Origin: Lentisphaeria bacterium
Lineage (GTDB): Bacteria > Verrucomicrobiota > Lentisphaeria > Oligosphaerales > Oligosphaeraceae
Direction: 5' to 3'
Assembly (NCBI GenBank): GCA_016287975.1
Contig: JAEEXV010000063.1
Coordinates: forward strand, 1-40,120
Length of the DNA stretch: 40,120 nucleotides
Under the pieces are notes generated by a model that searched no databases, was not told where the DNA came from, and was given only the letters and a program-made list of their open reading frames with translations. Shown here piece after piece: positions 1 through 8,665 of the stretch. The translations under genes were made by a program, and so were the position numbers. Each line of letters opens with the position of its first letter. The first letter of the stretch is position 1.

Positions 1-10
1 ATAAGGAGCG

Positions 11-202
11 ATGTATATGAAAAAGCTTTTCCGCGCCGCCGACAGCCTCGACACCCTCCCGCCGCTCCTCGATGCCGCCGCCTGGGAGCTCGCCGCCATC
101 CCGCTGCGCCAGGCCCTCGCCGCCCTCGGCGAAATCACGGGGCGCGCCGTCTCCCCCGACATCCTCGACACCATCTTCCACCGCTTCTGCATCGGGAAAT
201 GA
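11..202 (+). CDS. mnmE: C-terminal tail of tRNA modification GTPase MnmE, as a separate ORF
   Basis: MnmE (with MnmG) installs the 5-carboxymethylaminomethyl group on U34 of certain tRNAs. Only its last helical segment is visible. The product ends in LGEITG, then a [14 protein letters not shown] ending, and the terminal CIGK with its essential Cys is the hallmark of the family. Homology is recognisable from about residue 8 to the end. There is an in-frame TAA at 2-4, so this 63-aa reading frame is not continuous with anything upstream in the window. AAGGAG at 3-8 is well placed for the second ATG, at 17. It may be the end of a frameshifted or interrupted mnmE whose body lies to the left, or a reinitiated tail. 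The stop overlaps the ligA start (ATGA at 199). Confidence 0.7.
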   Translation: MYMKKLFRAADSLDTLPPLLDAAAWELAAIPLRQALAALGEITGRAVSPDILDTIFHRFCIGK

Positions 203-2466
203 CCATGGACACCCCCGCCGCCTCATCCCGCATCGAAGAACTCCGACGCCTCATCCGCCACCACGACCACCTCTACTACGTCGAGGCCCGCCCCGAAATC
301 AGCGACCGCGACTACGATGCGCTCTACCAGGAACTCCGCGACCTCGAACGCGACTTCCCCGCCCTCGTCACCCCAGACTCCCCCACCCGCCGAATGCACG
401 GCGGCGTCGCCACTGGATTCGCCACCGTCCCCCACACGGTGCCGATGATCTCCCTCGACAACACCTACAACACCGCCGACCTGGCGCGCTTCCACGAAGG
501 CGTCCTCCGAGGCCTCCGCGGCGAAAAGCCCGTCTACGTCATCGAACCCAAGATCGACGGAATCTCCATCGCCATCCGATATGTCGACGGCGTGTTCACG
601 CAGGCCGTCACCCGAGGCAACGGCAAGGAGGGCGACGACGTCACCGCAAACATCCGCACCATCCCCTCCGTCCCCCTGCGCCTGCGCGGCGACAATCCCC
701 CCGCCTTCTTCGAGGCCCGAGGGGAATGCTACATGCCGCGCAAGGGTTTCCAGCTCCTCAACGAGCGCCGCGTCGCCAATGGCGAGGAGCCCTTCGCCAA
801 CGCCCGCAACGCCACCGCGGGATCCATCAAACTGCTTGATTCCGCCGTCGTCGCCACCCGCCCCCTCGATGTCTTCTTCTACACCCAGGGACGCATCGAC
901 GGCGCCGAAGTCGCCTCCCAGCGGCAGCTCTTCGAGACCTTCCGACTGTTCGGCCTCAGGACCCAGCAGTGGTCCCGCACCGCCACCGACCTCGACGGAA
1001 TCCTCGCCGCCATCCAGGAACTCGCCGAACTCCGCCACAGCCTCCCATACGACACCGACGGCGCCGTCATCAAGGTCGACGACTTCCGCCAGCGCGAAAT
1101 CCTCGGATTCACCGCCAAGGCCCCCTGCTGGGCCAAGGCATACAAATACGAACCCGAACGCGCCCGCACCCGCCTCAACGCCATCACCATCCAGGTCGGA
1201 CGCACTGGCGTCCTCACCCCCGTCGCCGAACTCACCCCCGTCTTCCTCGCTGGCTCCACCATCGCCCGCGCCACCCTCCACAACGAGGACGAAATCGCAC
1301 GGCAGGACATCCGCATCGGCGACACCGTCGTCATCGAAAAGGCGGGCGAGGTCATCCCCGCCGTCGTCGGCGTCGTCATGGACAAGCGCCCCCCCGAGGC
1401 AAAGCCCTTCGACTTCCGCGCCGCCCTCGACGGCGTCTGCCCCTCCTGCGGCGCGCCCGTCCGCCGCGACCCCGCCTTCGCCGCCTGGCGCTGCGAAAAC
1501 CTCCAGTGCCCCGCCCAGAACGTCCGCCGCGTCGAATACTTCGCCGCCCGCAACGCCCTCGACATCGAGAGCCTCGGGGGCGTCGTCGCCGAGGCGCTCT
1601 GCGAGCAGGGGCTGATCACGGAGCCCCTCGACCTCTACAACCTCCGCCTCGAACCACTCGCCGCCCTCAATCTCGGCACCCCCGACGAACCCCGCCTCTT
1701 CGGCGCCAAGAACGCCGCCAAGGTGCTCGCCGCCCTCGACGCCGCCCGCACCAAGCCCCTCGGCAGCTGGCTCCAGGCCATGGGCATCCCCGAGGTCGGC
1801 GCCGCCACCGCCTACCACCTCGGCCGCATCCACCGCGACCTCGCCGACGTTGACAACTCCTTCTATCTGCGCGCCCTCCTCGACCTCCTCGACTTCCAGA
1901 ACGGCGCCCCGCCCACCCGCACCTGCCCGCCGACGCCGAAACCGCCCCGCCAGCTCGAACTCTTCGCGCCCCCCGAACCCGCCGCGCCGCCACTCAAACC
2001 AAGCGACCTCACCGCGCCGCTCCTCCGCGCAGGCCTCATCAAGCACTCCACCGCCCGCGGCGCCTTCGTCACCACCGTCATCGGCCCCAAGACCGCCCAG
2101 GCCGTCCTCGACTTCTTCGCTGGCCCCATCGGAAAGCGCTGGCGCCAGCGCCTCGACGCGCTCGGCATCGACCCCAAAGGCGACAACGCAGGCGCCGAAG
2201 CAGGCCCGCCCCAGGACGGCGCAGACGGCCCGTCCCTCGCAGGCAAGACCTTCGTCCTCACCGGCACCCTCGCCTCCATGGACCGCGACACCGCCTCCGC
2301 CAAGATCCGCGCGCTCGGCGGCAATGTCGCCTCCTCCGTCAGCCGCAACACCACCTTCCTCGTCGCAGGCGCCAACACCGGCGCCCGCAAGACCGAAAAG
2401 GCCGCCGAACTCGGCGTCGCCGTCATCGACGAAGCCGCATTCCTCAAAATGATCGGAGAGGGCTAA
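199..2466 (+). CDS. ligA: NAD-dependent DNA ligase LigA
   Basis: Seals 3'-OH/5'-phosphate nicks in DNA using NAD+, in replication and repair. The 755-aa product has the full family order: the Ia domain with paired Tyr near 26-27, the adenylation motif KIDG with the nucleophilic lysine at 118, the OB fold, a four-cysteine zinc finger (Cys414, 417, 432, 437), a helix-hairpin-helix region, and a C-terminal BRCT domain from about 680. It is longer than the usual 670 or so residues, mainly because of a Pro-rich insertion at about 566-610 inside the HhH region. The start at 199 overlaps the preceding stop by four bases; ATG at 205 is an equally possible start. rfbB begins 6 bases after the stop, so the genes are probably co-transcribed. 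Confidence 0.97.
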   Translation: MTMDTPAASSRIEELRRLIRHHDHLYYVEARPEISDRDYDALYQELRDLERDFPALVTPDSPTRRMHGGVATGFATVPHTVPMISLDNTYNTADLARFHEGVLRGLRGEKPVYVIEPKIDGISIAIRYVDGVFTQAVTRGNGKEGDDVTANIRTIPSVPLRLRGDNPPAFFEARGECYMPRKGFQLLNERRVANGEEPFANARNATAGSIKLLDSAVVATRPLDVFFYTQGRIDGAEVASQRQLFETFRLFGLRTQQWSRTATDLDGILAAIQELAELRHSLPYDTDGAVIKVDDFRQREILGFTAKAPCWAKAYKYEPERARTRLNAITIQVGRTGVLTPVAELTPVFLAGSTIARATLHNEDEIARQDIRIGDTVVIEKAGEVIPAVVGVVMDKRPPEAKPFDFRAALDGVCPSCGAPVRRDPAFAAWRCENLQCPAQNVRRVEYFAARNALDIESLGGVVAEALCEQGLITEPLDLYNLRLEPLAALNLGTPDEPRLFGAKNAAKVLAALDAARTKPLGSWLQAMGIPEVGAATAYHLGRIHRDLADVDNSFYLRALLDLLDFQNGAPPTRTCPPTPKPPRQLELFAPPEPAAPPLKPSDLTAPLLRAGLIKHSTARGAFVTTVIGPKTAQAVLDFFAGPIGKRWRQRLDALGIDPKGDNAGAEAGPPQDGADGPSLAGKTFVLTGTLASMDRDTASAKIRALGGNVASSVSRNTTFLVAGANTGARKTEKAAELGVAVIDEAAFLKMIGEG

Positions 2467-2472
2467 CCCACC

Positions 2473-3558
2473 ATGCAACCACGCACCTTCCTCGTCACTG
2501 GCGGCGCAGGCTTCATCGGCTCCGCCGTCGTCCGCCTCCTCATCGCCGAGACGCCGCACAAAGTCGCCGTCGTCGACAAGCTCACCTACGCGGGAAACCC
2601 CGAAAATCTCGCCGCCGTCGCCAGCGACCCGCGATACGCCTTCTACCAGGAGGACATCTGCGACCGCGCCGCCATGGACCGCGTCTTCGCCGAGACGAAG
2701 CCCGACAACGTCCTCCACCTCGCCGCCGAATCACACGTCGACCGCTCCATCGACGCGCCAGGCGACTTCATCCGAACCAACGTCGAAGGCACCTACACCC
2801 TCCTGGAGGCCGCCCGCAAATACTGGTCCGCCCTCGATGGCGACAGGAAGGAGCGCTTCCGCTTCCAGTACATCTCCACGGACGAGGTCTTCGGCGACCT
2901 GGACACCCCCGACGCCCCGCGCTTCTGCGAGACCACCCCCTACGCCCCCTCCTCCCCCTACTCCGCCAGCAAGGCCGCAGGCGACCACCTCGTCCGCGCC
3001 TGGCACCGCACCTTCGGCCTGCCCGTCCTCCTCACCAACTGCTCCAACAACTACGGGCCGTACCACTTCCCCGAGAAACTCATCCCCCTCGTCATCCTCT
3101 CCGCCCTCGCGGGAAAGCCCCTCCCCGTCTACGGCACCGGCGCCCAGATCCGCGACTGGCTCTACGTCGACGACCACGCCCGCGCCCTCGTCGCCGTCGC
3201 CCTCCACGCCCCCGTCGGCGAGACCTACACCATCGGCGGCGAAAACGAGCAGACCAACCTCGATGTCGTCAAACGCATCTGCGCCATCCTCGACCAGCTG
3301 CGCCCGCGCCCCGACGGACGCCCCTACGCAGACCAGATCACCTTCGTCACCGACCGCCCGGGGCACGACAGGCGCTACGCCATCGACCCCGCCAAAATCG
3401 AGCGCGAACTGGGCTGGAGGCCACGCGAGACCTTCGACACCGGCCTCCGCAAGACCGTCCAGTGGTATCTCGACAACCAGGAGTGGTGCCGCCACATCCT
3501 CGACGGCTCATACCAGTGCCAGCGCCTCGGCCTCGCCAACCAGGAGAACCCCCAATGA
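2473..3558 (+). CDS. rfbB: dTDP-glucose 4,6-dehydratase
   Basis: Converts dTDP-D-glucose to dTDP-4-keto-6-deoxy-D-glucose, the second step towards dTDP-L-rhamnose and other deoxysugars of LPS or surface glycans; cytosolic. It is a 361-aa extended short-chain dehydrogenase. The Rossmann motif TGGAGFIG lies at 9-16, the catalytic TDE triad at 136-138, and the YxxxK pair at Tyr163/Lys167. The length is normal. The gene follows ligA by 6 bases and overlaps rfbA by the ATGA at 3555, so translation is probably coupled. The partner genes rfbC and rfbD (epimerase and reductase) are not in the window, so the end product is not fixed. Confidence 0.96.
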   Translation: MQPRTFLVTGGAGFIGSAVVRLLIAETPHKVAVVDKLTYAGNPENLAAVASDPRYAFYQEDICDRAAMDRVFAETKPDNVLHLAAESHVDRSIDAPGDFIRTNVEGTYTLLEAARKYWSALDGDRKERFRFQYISTDEVFGDLDTPDAPRFCETTPYAPSSPYSASKAAGDHLVRAWHRTFGLPVLLTNCSNNYGPYHFPEKLIPLVILSALAGKPLPVYGTGAQIRDWLYVDDHARALVAVALHAPVGETYTIGGENEQTNLDVVKRICAILDQLRPRPDGRPYADQITFVTDRPGHDRRYAIDPAKIERELGWRPRETFDTGLRKTVQWYLDNQEWCRHILDGSYQCQRLGLANQENPQ

Positions 3559-4430
3559 AGACCACCAAAGGCATCGTCCTCGCCGGCGGAGCCGGCTCCC
3601 GCCTCCACCCTGTCACCCTCGGCGTCTCCAAGCAGCTCCTGCCCGTCTACGACAAGCCGATGGTCTACTACCCCATCTCCACCCTGATGCTCGCGGGCAT
3701 CCGCGACATCCTCCTCATCTCCACCCCAGAGGACCAGCCCGCCTTCCAGCGCCTCCTCAAGGACGGCGCGCAGTTCGGCATCCACCTCCAATACGCCGTC
3801 CAGCCCAAGCCCGACGGCATCGCCCAGGCCTTCCGCATCGGACGGCACTTCCTCGACGGCGCCCCCGCCGCCCTCGTCCTCGGCGACAACATCTTCTACG
3901 GCGCCAATCTCCAGCGCCTCTGCCAGGCCGCCGTCCAGCGCCCTGGCGCCACCGTCTTCGGATACCAGGTCAAGCACCCCGAATCCTTCGGCGTCGTCGA
4001 GTTCGCCCCCGACGGCACCGTCCTCTCCATCGAGGAGAAGCCCGCCCGCCCCAAGTCCAACTTCGCCGTCACGGGCCTCTACTTCTACGACGAGCAGGTC
4101 GTCGACATCGCCGACTCCATCCAGCCCTCCGCCCGCGGCGAACTCGAAATCACCTCCGTCAACCAGGAGTACCTGCGGCGCGGGCAGCTCCACGTCGAAC
4201 TCTTCGGGCGCGGCTACGCCTGGCTCGACACTGGAACCCCCGAACGCCTCATCGACGCCGCCAACTTCATCCGCACCGTCGAGGAACGCCAGGGCCTCCA
4301 GGTCGGCTGCCTGGAGGAAATCGCATTCAGCCACCACTGGCTCACCGCCGACCAGCTCGCCCAGGCCGCCCAGCCCCTCCTCAAAACAGACTACGGACAG
4401 TACCTCCTCCGCCTCGCCGAAGGGAAATAG
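3555..4430 (+). CDS. rfbA: Glucose-1-phosphate thymidylyltransferase
   Basis: Makes dTDP-glucose from dTTP and glucose-1-phosphate, the step just before RfbB. The 291-aa product begins with the nucleotidyltransferase signature [13 protein letters not shown] (9-21) followed by [12 protein letters not shown], and carries the GDNIFYG and EEKP segments typical of short RmlA enzymes. ATG 3555 overlaps the rfbB stop and gives the normal family length; the frame is open further upstream, but an earlier start would run inside rfbB without homology. It is the last gene of the run. A small stem at 4460-4480 and a perfect 8-bp stem at 4513-4538 follow. Confidence 0.96.
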   Translation: MKTTKGIVLAGGAGSRLHPVTLGVSKQLLPVYDKPMVYYPISTLMLAGIRDILLISTPEDQPAFQRLLKDGAQFGIHLQYAVQPKPDGIAQAFRIGRHFLDGAPAALVLGDNIFYGANLQRLCQAAVQRPGATVFGYQVKHPESFGVVEFAPDGTVLSIEEKPARPKSNFAVTGLYFYDEQVVDIADSIQPSARGELEITSVNQEYLRRGQLHVELFGRGYAWLDTGTPERLIDAANFIRTVEERQGLQVGCLEEIAFSHHWLTADQLAQAAQPLLKTDYGQYLLRLAEGK

Positions 4431-4512
4431 TCCCAAAACATCCCGCGAACAGCATGGAAACGCATTCTGAAAGCGTTTGACTGTTGCCTTCGTATCATAA
4501 ATGGCATCCAGG

Positions 4513-4542
4513 GAGGCGTCCATTAAAAGTGACGCCTCTTTC
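4513..4542 (+). terminator. Probable terminator hairpin after rfbA
   Basis: A perfect 8-bp stem GAGGCGTC/GACGCCTC (4513-4520 and 4531-4538) with a 10-base loop is followed by only three T. It lies inside the reading frame that could start at ATG 4501, which argues that the next gene really starts at 4570. Alternatively it is a leader structure. Confidence 0.5.
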
Positions 4543-4569
4543 CATTCCACACCATTCAGCAAACACGCC

Positions 4570-5817
4570 ATGTCCAACGCCACAATCGTCTATGCCCTGT
4601 CATCCAAGGCAGCGCGCCTGCGCGCCGAAAACTACTTCCCCGCGTTCAAACTCATCGAGCGCCAGGCGTTAGAAGGCGCCGAACTCTCCATTCAGGCGCT
4701 GTATCAGGCAAAAAAGAAGTTCCGCTGCGAAAACCTGGACCAATATGGCCGCCCTTTCATCATCGCCCCAGGCGAATATTTCCTCCTAGTTGACGGGAAG
4801 ACCCAGGACGCCACCCGCGTACGTCTGCTTAGAGCCGCAAGAACCAAGGAGGAAGAACACCAGGCCTGGCTTGAAACCGGCATCCCCGAGAAGGACGAAG
4901 TCTACGACACCCCCGGCAAGGATGAAATGGGTGATTTGCTTGATTTACTTCTTGACAACGATGCCTCCGACGCGAATGAAGAAAACGAGGAGGAAAGCCC
5001 CAAACTCGATGAGAATGACTATTTCAAGAAAGTGCCCATCGAACTGCCTGACTACCCGCTAGCGCACGCCGACAACTACGTCATGACCTACGAAATCAGG
5101 GAGGCGACTTCAACGGAGCAGGAAGAAATCCAATGCATCTCGACATTCACCCCGGACATGTTCGCGGACACGCCCTCGGTCCAGGCATCCTTCCGACGAC
5201 TGCTCCAAATTGACGAAAACGCCTACAAGACCATTCGCGACCTCCCGGGCATTGACGCGCTCATTCGGGAAATCATCCGCCAGGATGAGTTCCTCCATGG
5301 AAAAAGCCGCGAGACACTCCCGCATTTCAGCCTCGTCATCGCCGTCATCGACGGCAAGACCAATCTCTTCCGTTGTGGCATTTGGTGCTACAAACGCCAA
5401 ACCGGCCTCCCTATGGAATGCCATCCCGTCGAGATGTTTTTCCCAGAAAGCGGATATCTCATCACCCAAAATGGAATGAATGTCCCAGACTTCTCCGACG
5501 CCCCTCTCCCAGCCCCGGACAGCAAGAGGCTGATCGCCTCCCTGCAGGAAAAGCTCTTCACGCCCTCCCTGGAGGATCTCGTGACCTTCGCGGGAGCCAC
5601 CTACTCCGACGACGCCCGGAACTGCCTCCTTGAATCCTGCATCGCCTCCCTCGGGCGCGGGCAGGTCGAGTCATTCCTCCTTCAATTCGCCAAGAATCCC
5701 GCACTCGCCTGGGCAAGGCAATGTCTCGGCCTTCTCGGGAAAAAGGCCAGCCAAGCGAATTCCACCAAATCCTCAAAGCCAAGAAAGGCAGGCGCACTCC
5801 CCAAGACGGGAAAATAG
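4570..5817 (+). CDS. Hypothetical protein, 415 aa, acidic middle region
   Basis: I do not recognise a family. The product has no signal peptide or membrane segment. It has a Lys/Arg-rich N-terminal part, a very acidic stretch at roughly 115-150 (DLLDLLLDNDASDANEENEE), a mixed alpha/beta middle, and a basic Ser/Lys-rich C-terminal tail (KSSKPRKAG). It is probably cytosolic. I chose ATG 4570 because a stem-loop at 4513-4538 would fall inside the gene if the in-frame ATG 4501 were used. No clear ribosome binding site helps with either. Its codon use is visibly less C-biased than that of its neighbours, which may mean recent acquisition or low expression. The next gene starts 16 bases downstream. 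Confidence 0.72.
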   Translation: MSNATIVYALSSKAARLRAENYFPAFKLIERQALEGAELSIQALYQAKKKFRCENLDQYGRPFIIAPGEYFLLVDGKTQDATRVRLLRAARTKEEEHQAWLETGIPEKDEVYDTPGKDEMGDLLDLLLDNDASDANEENEEESPKLDENDYFKKVPIELPDYPLAHADNYVMTYEIREATSTEQEEIQCISTFTPDMFADTPSVQASFRRLLQIDENAYKTIRDLPGIDALIREIIRQDEFLHGKSRETLPHFSLVIAVIDGKTNLFRCGIWCYKRQTGLPMECHPVEMFFPESGYLITQNGMNVPDFSDAPLPAPDSKRLIASLQEKLFTPSLEDLVTFAGATYSDDARNCLLESCIASLGRGQVESFLLQFAKNPALAWARQCLGLLGKKASQANSTKSSKPRKAGALPKTGK

Positions 5818-5833
5818 CGCGTTTTCTCCCACA

Positions 5834-7078
5834 ATGCCCCCATCCCCCGTCATCCTGCTGGCGCCCGCAGGCGGCCACGAGCCACTCGCCGCCGCACTTG
5901 AAAACGGTGCCGACGCCGTCTATTTCGGTGTCGGCGACCTAAACATGCGCTCGCACGCGACCGTGAACTTCCAGGCGGACGAACTGCCTGGCCTCGCGGC
6001 AAAATGCCATGCGCGCCGCGCCCGCGCGTGGCTCACCGTCAATGTCATCACCTACGACCGCGAACTCGACCGCATCGCGCGCCTTCTCGACCAGGCGCGC
6101 GACGCGGGCATCGACGCCATCATCGCCGCCGACCCCGCCGTCCTCGAAATGGCCCGCGAACGCGGCCTGCCCGTCCACATCTCCGTCCAGGCCAACGTCT
6201 CCAACTGGCGCGCGATCCAGTTCTACTCCGCCTACGCCGATGTCGTCGTCGCCGCCCGCGAACTCACCGTCGAGCAGATCGCCGCCCTCGCCAACGCCAT
6301 CCGCGACCACGACCTTCGCGGCCCATCCGGCGACCTCGTCCGCCTGGAGGCATTCATTCACGGCGCCCTCTGCATCGGGCTCTCTGGACGCTGCGGCATG
6401 AGCCTCTGCGAATACAACACCAGCTCCAATCGCGGCTCCTGCTACCAGCCCTGCCGACGCGCCTACATCGTCCGCGACGCCGAAACCGGACACGAGTTCA
6501 AGATCGAAAACCAGTACATCATGTCCCCAAAGGACCTCTGCACCATCGCCCAGCTCCCGCGCCTCCTCGACGCAGGCGTCTCCGTCCTCAAGATCGAGGG
6601 CCGCGGGCGCTCCGCCGACTACGTCGCCGCGACCACCCGCTGCTACCGCGAGGCGCTCGACCTCTGGCGGCAGGGCGCCGCCCCCGCGCCCGAGCAGGTC
6701 GCCGCCTGGAGAACCGCCCTCGGCGAGGTCTTCAACCGCCAGTTCTGGGAAGGCGGATACTACTTCGGCGAGGACACCGCCATCTGGGCGGGAACCCGCG
6801 ACAGCCAGGCCACCATCCGAAAAGTCCTCCTCGGCCCCCTCACCCACTACTACCAGCGCACCCGAATCGCCGAACTCGTCCTCCACGCGGGAACCCTCCG
6901 CACTGGAGACCGCATCCTCATCACCGGACCCACCACAGGGGCCGTCGAAACCACCGTCCCGTCCATGCTCGTCAACGAACAACCAGCCGACAACGCCGCC
7001 CAGGGAGACACCGTCACATTCCCCCTCCCCCACCGCGCACGCGTCAACGACAAGCTCTTCCGACTCGATCCACGCTAA
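5834..7078 (+). CDS. Peptidase U32 family protein (TrhP/YegQ-like)
   Basis: U32 proteins were named for a collagenase activity, but well-studied bacterial members (TrhP/YegQ, RlhA) hydroxylate tRNA or rRNA bases and carry Fe-S clusters. The 414-aa product opens with LLAPAGG and the repeat-like DAVYFGVGDLNMR, and has the family signature E-x-F-x-x-G-A-L-C around 172-180, then SGRCGMS and a Cys pair in GSCYQPCRR. A C-terminal beta domain follows from about 325. Length and motif order fit the TrhP group (tRNA 5-hydroxyuridine), though RlhA-type or orphan function is possible. ATG 5834 gives the expected N-terminus; the open frame further upstream overlaps the previous gene and has no homology. 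Confidence 0.9.
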   Translation: MPPSPVILLAPAGGHEPLAAALENGADAVYFGVGDLNMRSHATVNFQADELPGLAAKCHARRARAWLTVNVITYDRELDRIARLLDQARDAGIDAIIAADPAVLEMARERGLPVHISVQANVSNWRAIQFYSAYADVVVAARELTVEQIAALANAIRDHDLRGPSGDLVRLEAFIHGALCIGLSGRCGMSLCEYNTSSNRGSCYQPCRRAYIVRDAETGHEFKIENQYIMSPKDLCTIAQLPRLLDAGVSVLKIEGRGRSADYVAATTRCYREALDLWRQGAAPAPEQVAAWRTALGEVFNRQFWEGGYYFGEDTAIWAGTRDSQATIRKVLLGPLTHYYQRTRIAELVLHAGTLRTGDRILITGPTTGAVETTVPSMLVNEQPADNAAQGDTVTFPLPHRARVNDKLFRLDPR

Positions 7079-7086
7079 AAGGTCCT

Positions 7087-7180
7087 TTCGTCTCTTCGTC
7101 CATTCGTCCATTCGTCCATTCGTCCCTTCGTCCCTTCGTCCCTTCGTCCCTTCGGTCGCTTCCGTCCCTTCGGTCGCTTC
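7087..7180 (+). repeat. Heptamer tandem repeat TTCGTCC
   Basis: About ten imperfect copies of a 7-bp unit TTCGTCC (variants TTCGTCT, TTCGGTCGC) run directly after the U32 gene stop. Three copies have an A instead of the final-C context (CATTCGTCCA). The tract is followed by two T-runs. No coding role is evident. Confidence 0.9.
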
Positions 7181-7210
7181 AATCTTTTTTCACTTTTTTC
7201 AAACAAATGT

Positions 7211-7247
7211 TTAGAATTCGGGTGAAAGCCGTCGTATTAAGAGATGA
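7211..7247 (+). promoter_or_regulatory. Putative promoter of the His-rich/sigma operon
   Basis: TTAGAA (7211-7216), 16 bases, CGTATTAA (7233-7240), two bases, then GATGA. The same blocks at identical spacing occur at 17950, upstream of another exported-protein operon. The hexamer spacing of 18 would suit a sigma-70-type promoter, but an ECF-type promoter is possible since an ECF sigma gene lies two genes downstream. Confidence 0.5.
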
Positions 7248-7310
7248 CAGCGGGACACCGATGGTGATTCCCGATTTCATCCCCCACCCGAAACAAAAGG
7301 AGCAAGCACC

Positions 7311-7754
7311 ATGAAGAACACCTGCACGAAATTCCTTGCCGCCGCCGTCCTCGCCGGCGTCTTCCTCTTCGCGGCCACCCCCGCCGCGGCCCGCCCGCAC
7401 CACCACGGTCCTGGCCCGCGCTACGGCGGCCCCGTCTACTACGGCCCCCGTCCCCATCACCACCATCACCACCACAGCGGCCCGTCCCGCGGCTGGTACA
7501 ACGGCGCGCTGATCGTCGGGGCGACGCTCGGCGTCCTGGACATCCTGACGCGCCCGACGACGACCACCACGACCACGACCTACGTGCAGCCGCAGCCGCA
7601 GGTCGTCTACCAGCAGCCCGCGACCACCTACGTCTACCCGCAGCCGCAGCCGCAGGTCATCTACCAGCAGCCCGCGACCACGGTCGTCGCCCCCGCCCCG
7701 GTCTACTACACCCCCCAGCCCGTCCCAGTCGTCCAGCAGACGATCTGGCGCTAG
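7311..7754 (+). CDS. Secreted His-rich, Pro/Gln-rich small protein
   Basis: A 147-aa exported protein with no recognised enzyme domain. It has a classic signal peptide (basic MKNTCTK, hydrophobic 8-21, likely cleavage after AAA around 27). Next come a low-complexity His/Gly/Pro/Tyr segment with seven consecutive His (49-55), a short hydrophobic helix near 61-75 (NGALIVGATLGVLDIL), a Thr run, and three repeats of the type YVQPQPQVVYQQPATT. It is probably periplasmic or bound to the outer membrane; metal binding by the His cluster is an inference. AAAAGGAG sits well before ATG 7311. Three bases separate its stop from the sigma gene, so they form one operon. Confidence 0.85.
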   Translation: MKNTCTKFLAAAVLAGVFLFAATPAAARPHHHGPGPRYGGPVYYGPRPHHHHHHHSGPSRGWYNGALIVGATLGVLDILTRPTTTTTTTTYVQPQPQVVYQQPATTYVYPQPQPQVIYQQPATTVVAPAPVYYTPQPVPVVQQTIWR

Positions 7755-7757
7755 CCC

Positions 7758-8348
7758 ATGCCGATTGAAAACACCAGCCTGACCATGCTCTCCGGCGTCC
7801 GCCGGGGAGACGACAGCGCCTGGAAGCGCTTCTACGACACCTACAAGGTCCTCGTCTTCATGCGGGGGAAGGCCCTCGGCTTCTCCCCCGCCGACATCGA
7901 CGACCTCCTCATGAAGGTGATGGAGCGCTTCTTCAGCCAGCAGGGGAAGTTCACCTACGACCCCGCCAAGGGCCGCTTCCGCGACTTCTTCTCCCGCATC
8001 GTCCGCAATCTCGCCTACGACATGCTCCGCGCCCGACGGCGCCAGCCCGCCACCGTCTCCATCGACGCCCCCGAAAACCCCATCGACATTCCCGACAAGT
8101 CCAGCGAGGAAGCCGCCCGCCACGAATGGCAGAGCCGCATCTACGCCAAGGCTTTCGACCTCGTGCGCGCCGAAATGCCCCCGCGCGCCGTCCAGTGCTG
8201 GACCGCCTGCCGTGTCCAGGGCACCAACGCGCGCGACGTCGCGCGCTTCCACGGCGTCTCCCTCGCCACCGTCTACAACGACTGCCAGGCCGTCTGGGAG
8301 CAACTCAAACTCCGCGTCCGCCAACTCACCGAGGAAGAGGATTTCTGA
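7758..8348 (+). CDS. ECF-type RNA polymerase sigma factor
   Basis: A 196-aa sigma-70-family factor without regions 1 and 3. Region 2 spans about 18-85 (RRGDDSAWKRFYDTY, DIDDLLMKVMERFF, FRDFFSRIVRNLAYDMLRARRR) and region 4 about 135-190, with a helix-turn-helix TNARDVARFHGVSLATVYND. It should direct polymerase to a small regulon, probably for envelope functions, as it sits between an exported His-rich protein and a ZAS-motif protein. The subgroup is not assignable by eye. It starts 3 bases after the upstream stop, and the next gene starts 5 bases after its own stop. Confidence 0.88.
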   Translation: MPIENTSLTMLSGVRRGDDSAWKRFYDTYKVLVFMRGKALGFSPADIDDLLMKVMERFFSQQGKFTYDPAKGRFRDFFSRIVRNLAYDMLRARRRQPATVSIDAPENPIDIPDKSSEEAARHEWQSRIYAKAFDLVRAEMPPRAVQCWTACRVQGTNARDVARFHGVSLATVYNDCQAVWEQLKLRVRQLTEEEDF

Positions 8349-8353
8349 TCCCC

Positions 8354-8602
8354 ATGTCCCACCCCAGCGATATCCAACTCGAACAATATCTTTCCCATGA
8401 CTGCGGCTGGCTGCGCACCCTCCTCGTCCGCTGGCACCTCGCACGCTGCCCCCGCTGCCGACAGCGCCTGGAGGAAATCACCCAGGAGCGCCAGTTCCAG
8501 CGCGAGGTCGGCACCGCCATGCAGCAATATGCCGAGGCCGCCGCCGAAGCCGAAAAGACCCTGCGTTTGCCGAAGCCGCCGACTCCTCCCGAACAGCCCT
8601 GA
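8354..8602 (+). CDS. Small ZAS-type anti-sigma-like protein
   Basis: An 82-aa protein with the anti-sigma zinc-finger pattern H-x3-C-x2-C (His28, Cys32, Cys35) in RWHLARCPRC, preceded by a DIQLEQYLSHD helix that matches the position of the N-terminal helix in ZAS domains. Unlike most anti-sigma factors it has no membrane segment, so it would act as a soluble redox- or metal-responsive inhibitor of the adjacent sigma factor. That role is inferred from motif and context. The C-terminus is a charged Ala/Glu helix ending in Pro-rich residues. A stem CGCCAC/GTGGCG (8607-8622) follows the stop. Confidence 0.7.
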   Translation: MSHPSDIQLEQYLSHDCGWLRTLLVRWHLARCPRCRQRLEEITQERQFQREVGTAMQQYAEAAAEAEKTLRLPKPPTPPEQP

Positions 8603-8606
8603 CGCA

Positions 8607-8622
8607 CGCCACCGCCGTGGCG
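8607..8622. repeat. GC-rich hairpin at operon end
   Basis: CGCCAC, loop CGCC, GTGGCG: a perfect 6-bp stem five bases after the anti-sigma-like gene, without a T-run. A second small stem TAGTGC/GCACTA lies at 8649-8669 across the end of the convergent GrpB gene. Confidence 0.5.
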
Positions 8623-8665
8623 GCATGGCGAACACTCGCTCGCAATCTAGTGCTGTGCTATTGCA

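Noticed and set aside
223..2718. Very long - strand frame opposite ligA, and other long antisense frames
   Set aside because: These are mirror frames of genes with C-ending codons. Composition is typical of antisense translation (Gly/Asp/Val-rich), and the + strand genes are well recognised.
4501..4569. Upstream start (ATG 4501) of the hypothetical gene
   Set aside because: It would place a perfect 8-bp stem with following T's inside the coding region, and it has no ribosome site; ATG 4570 was preferred, without strong proof.
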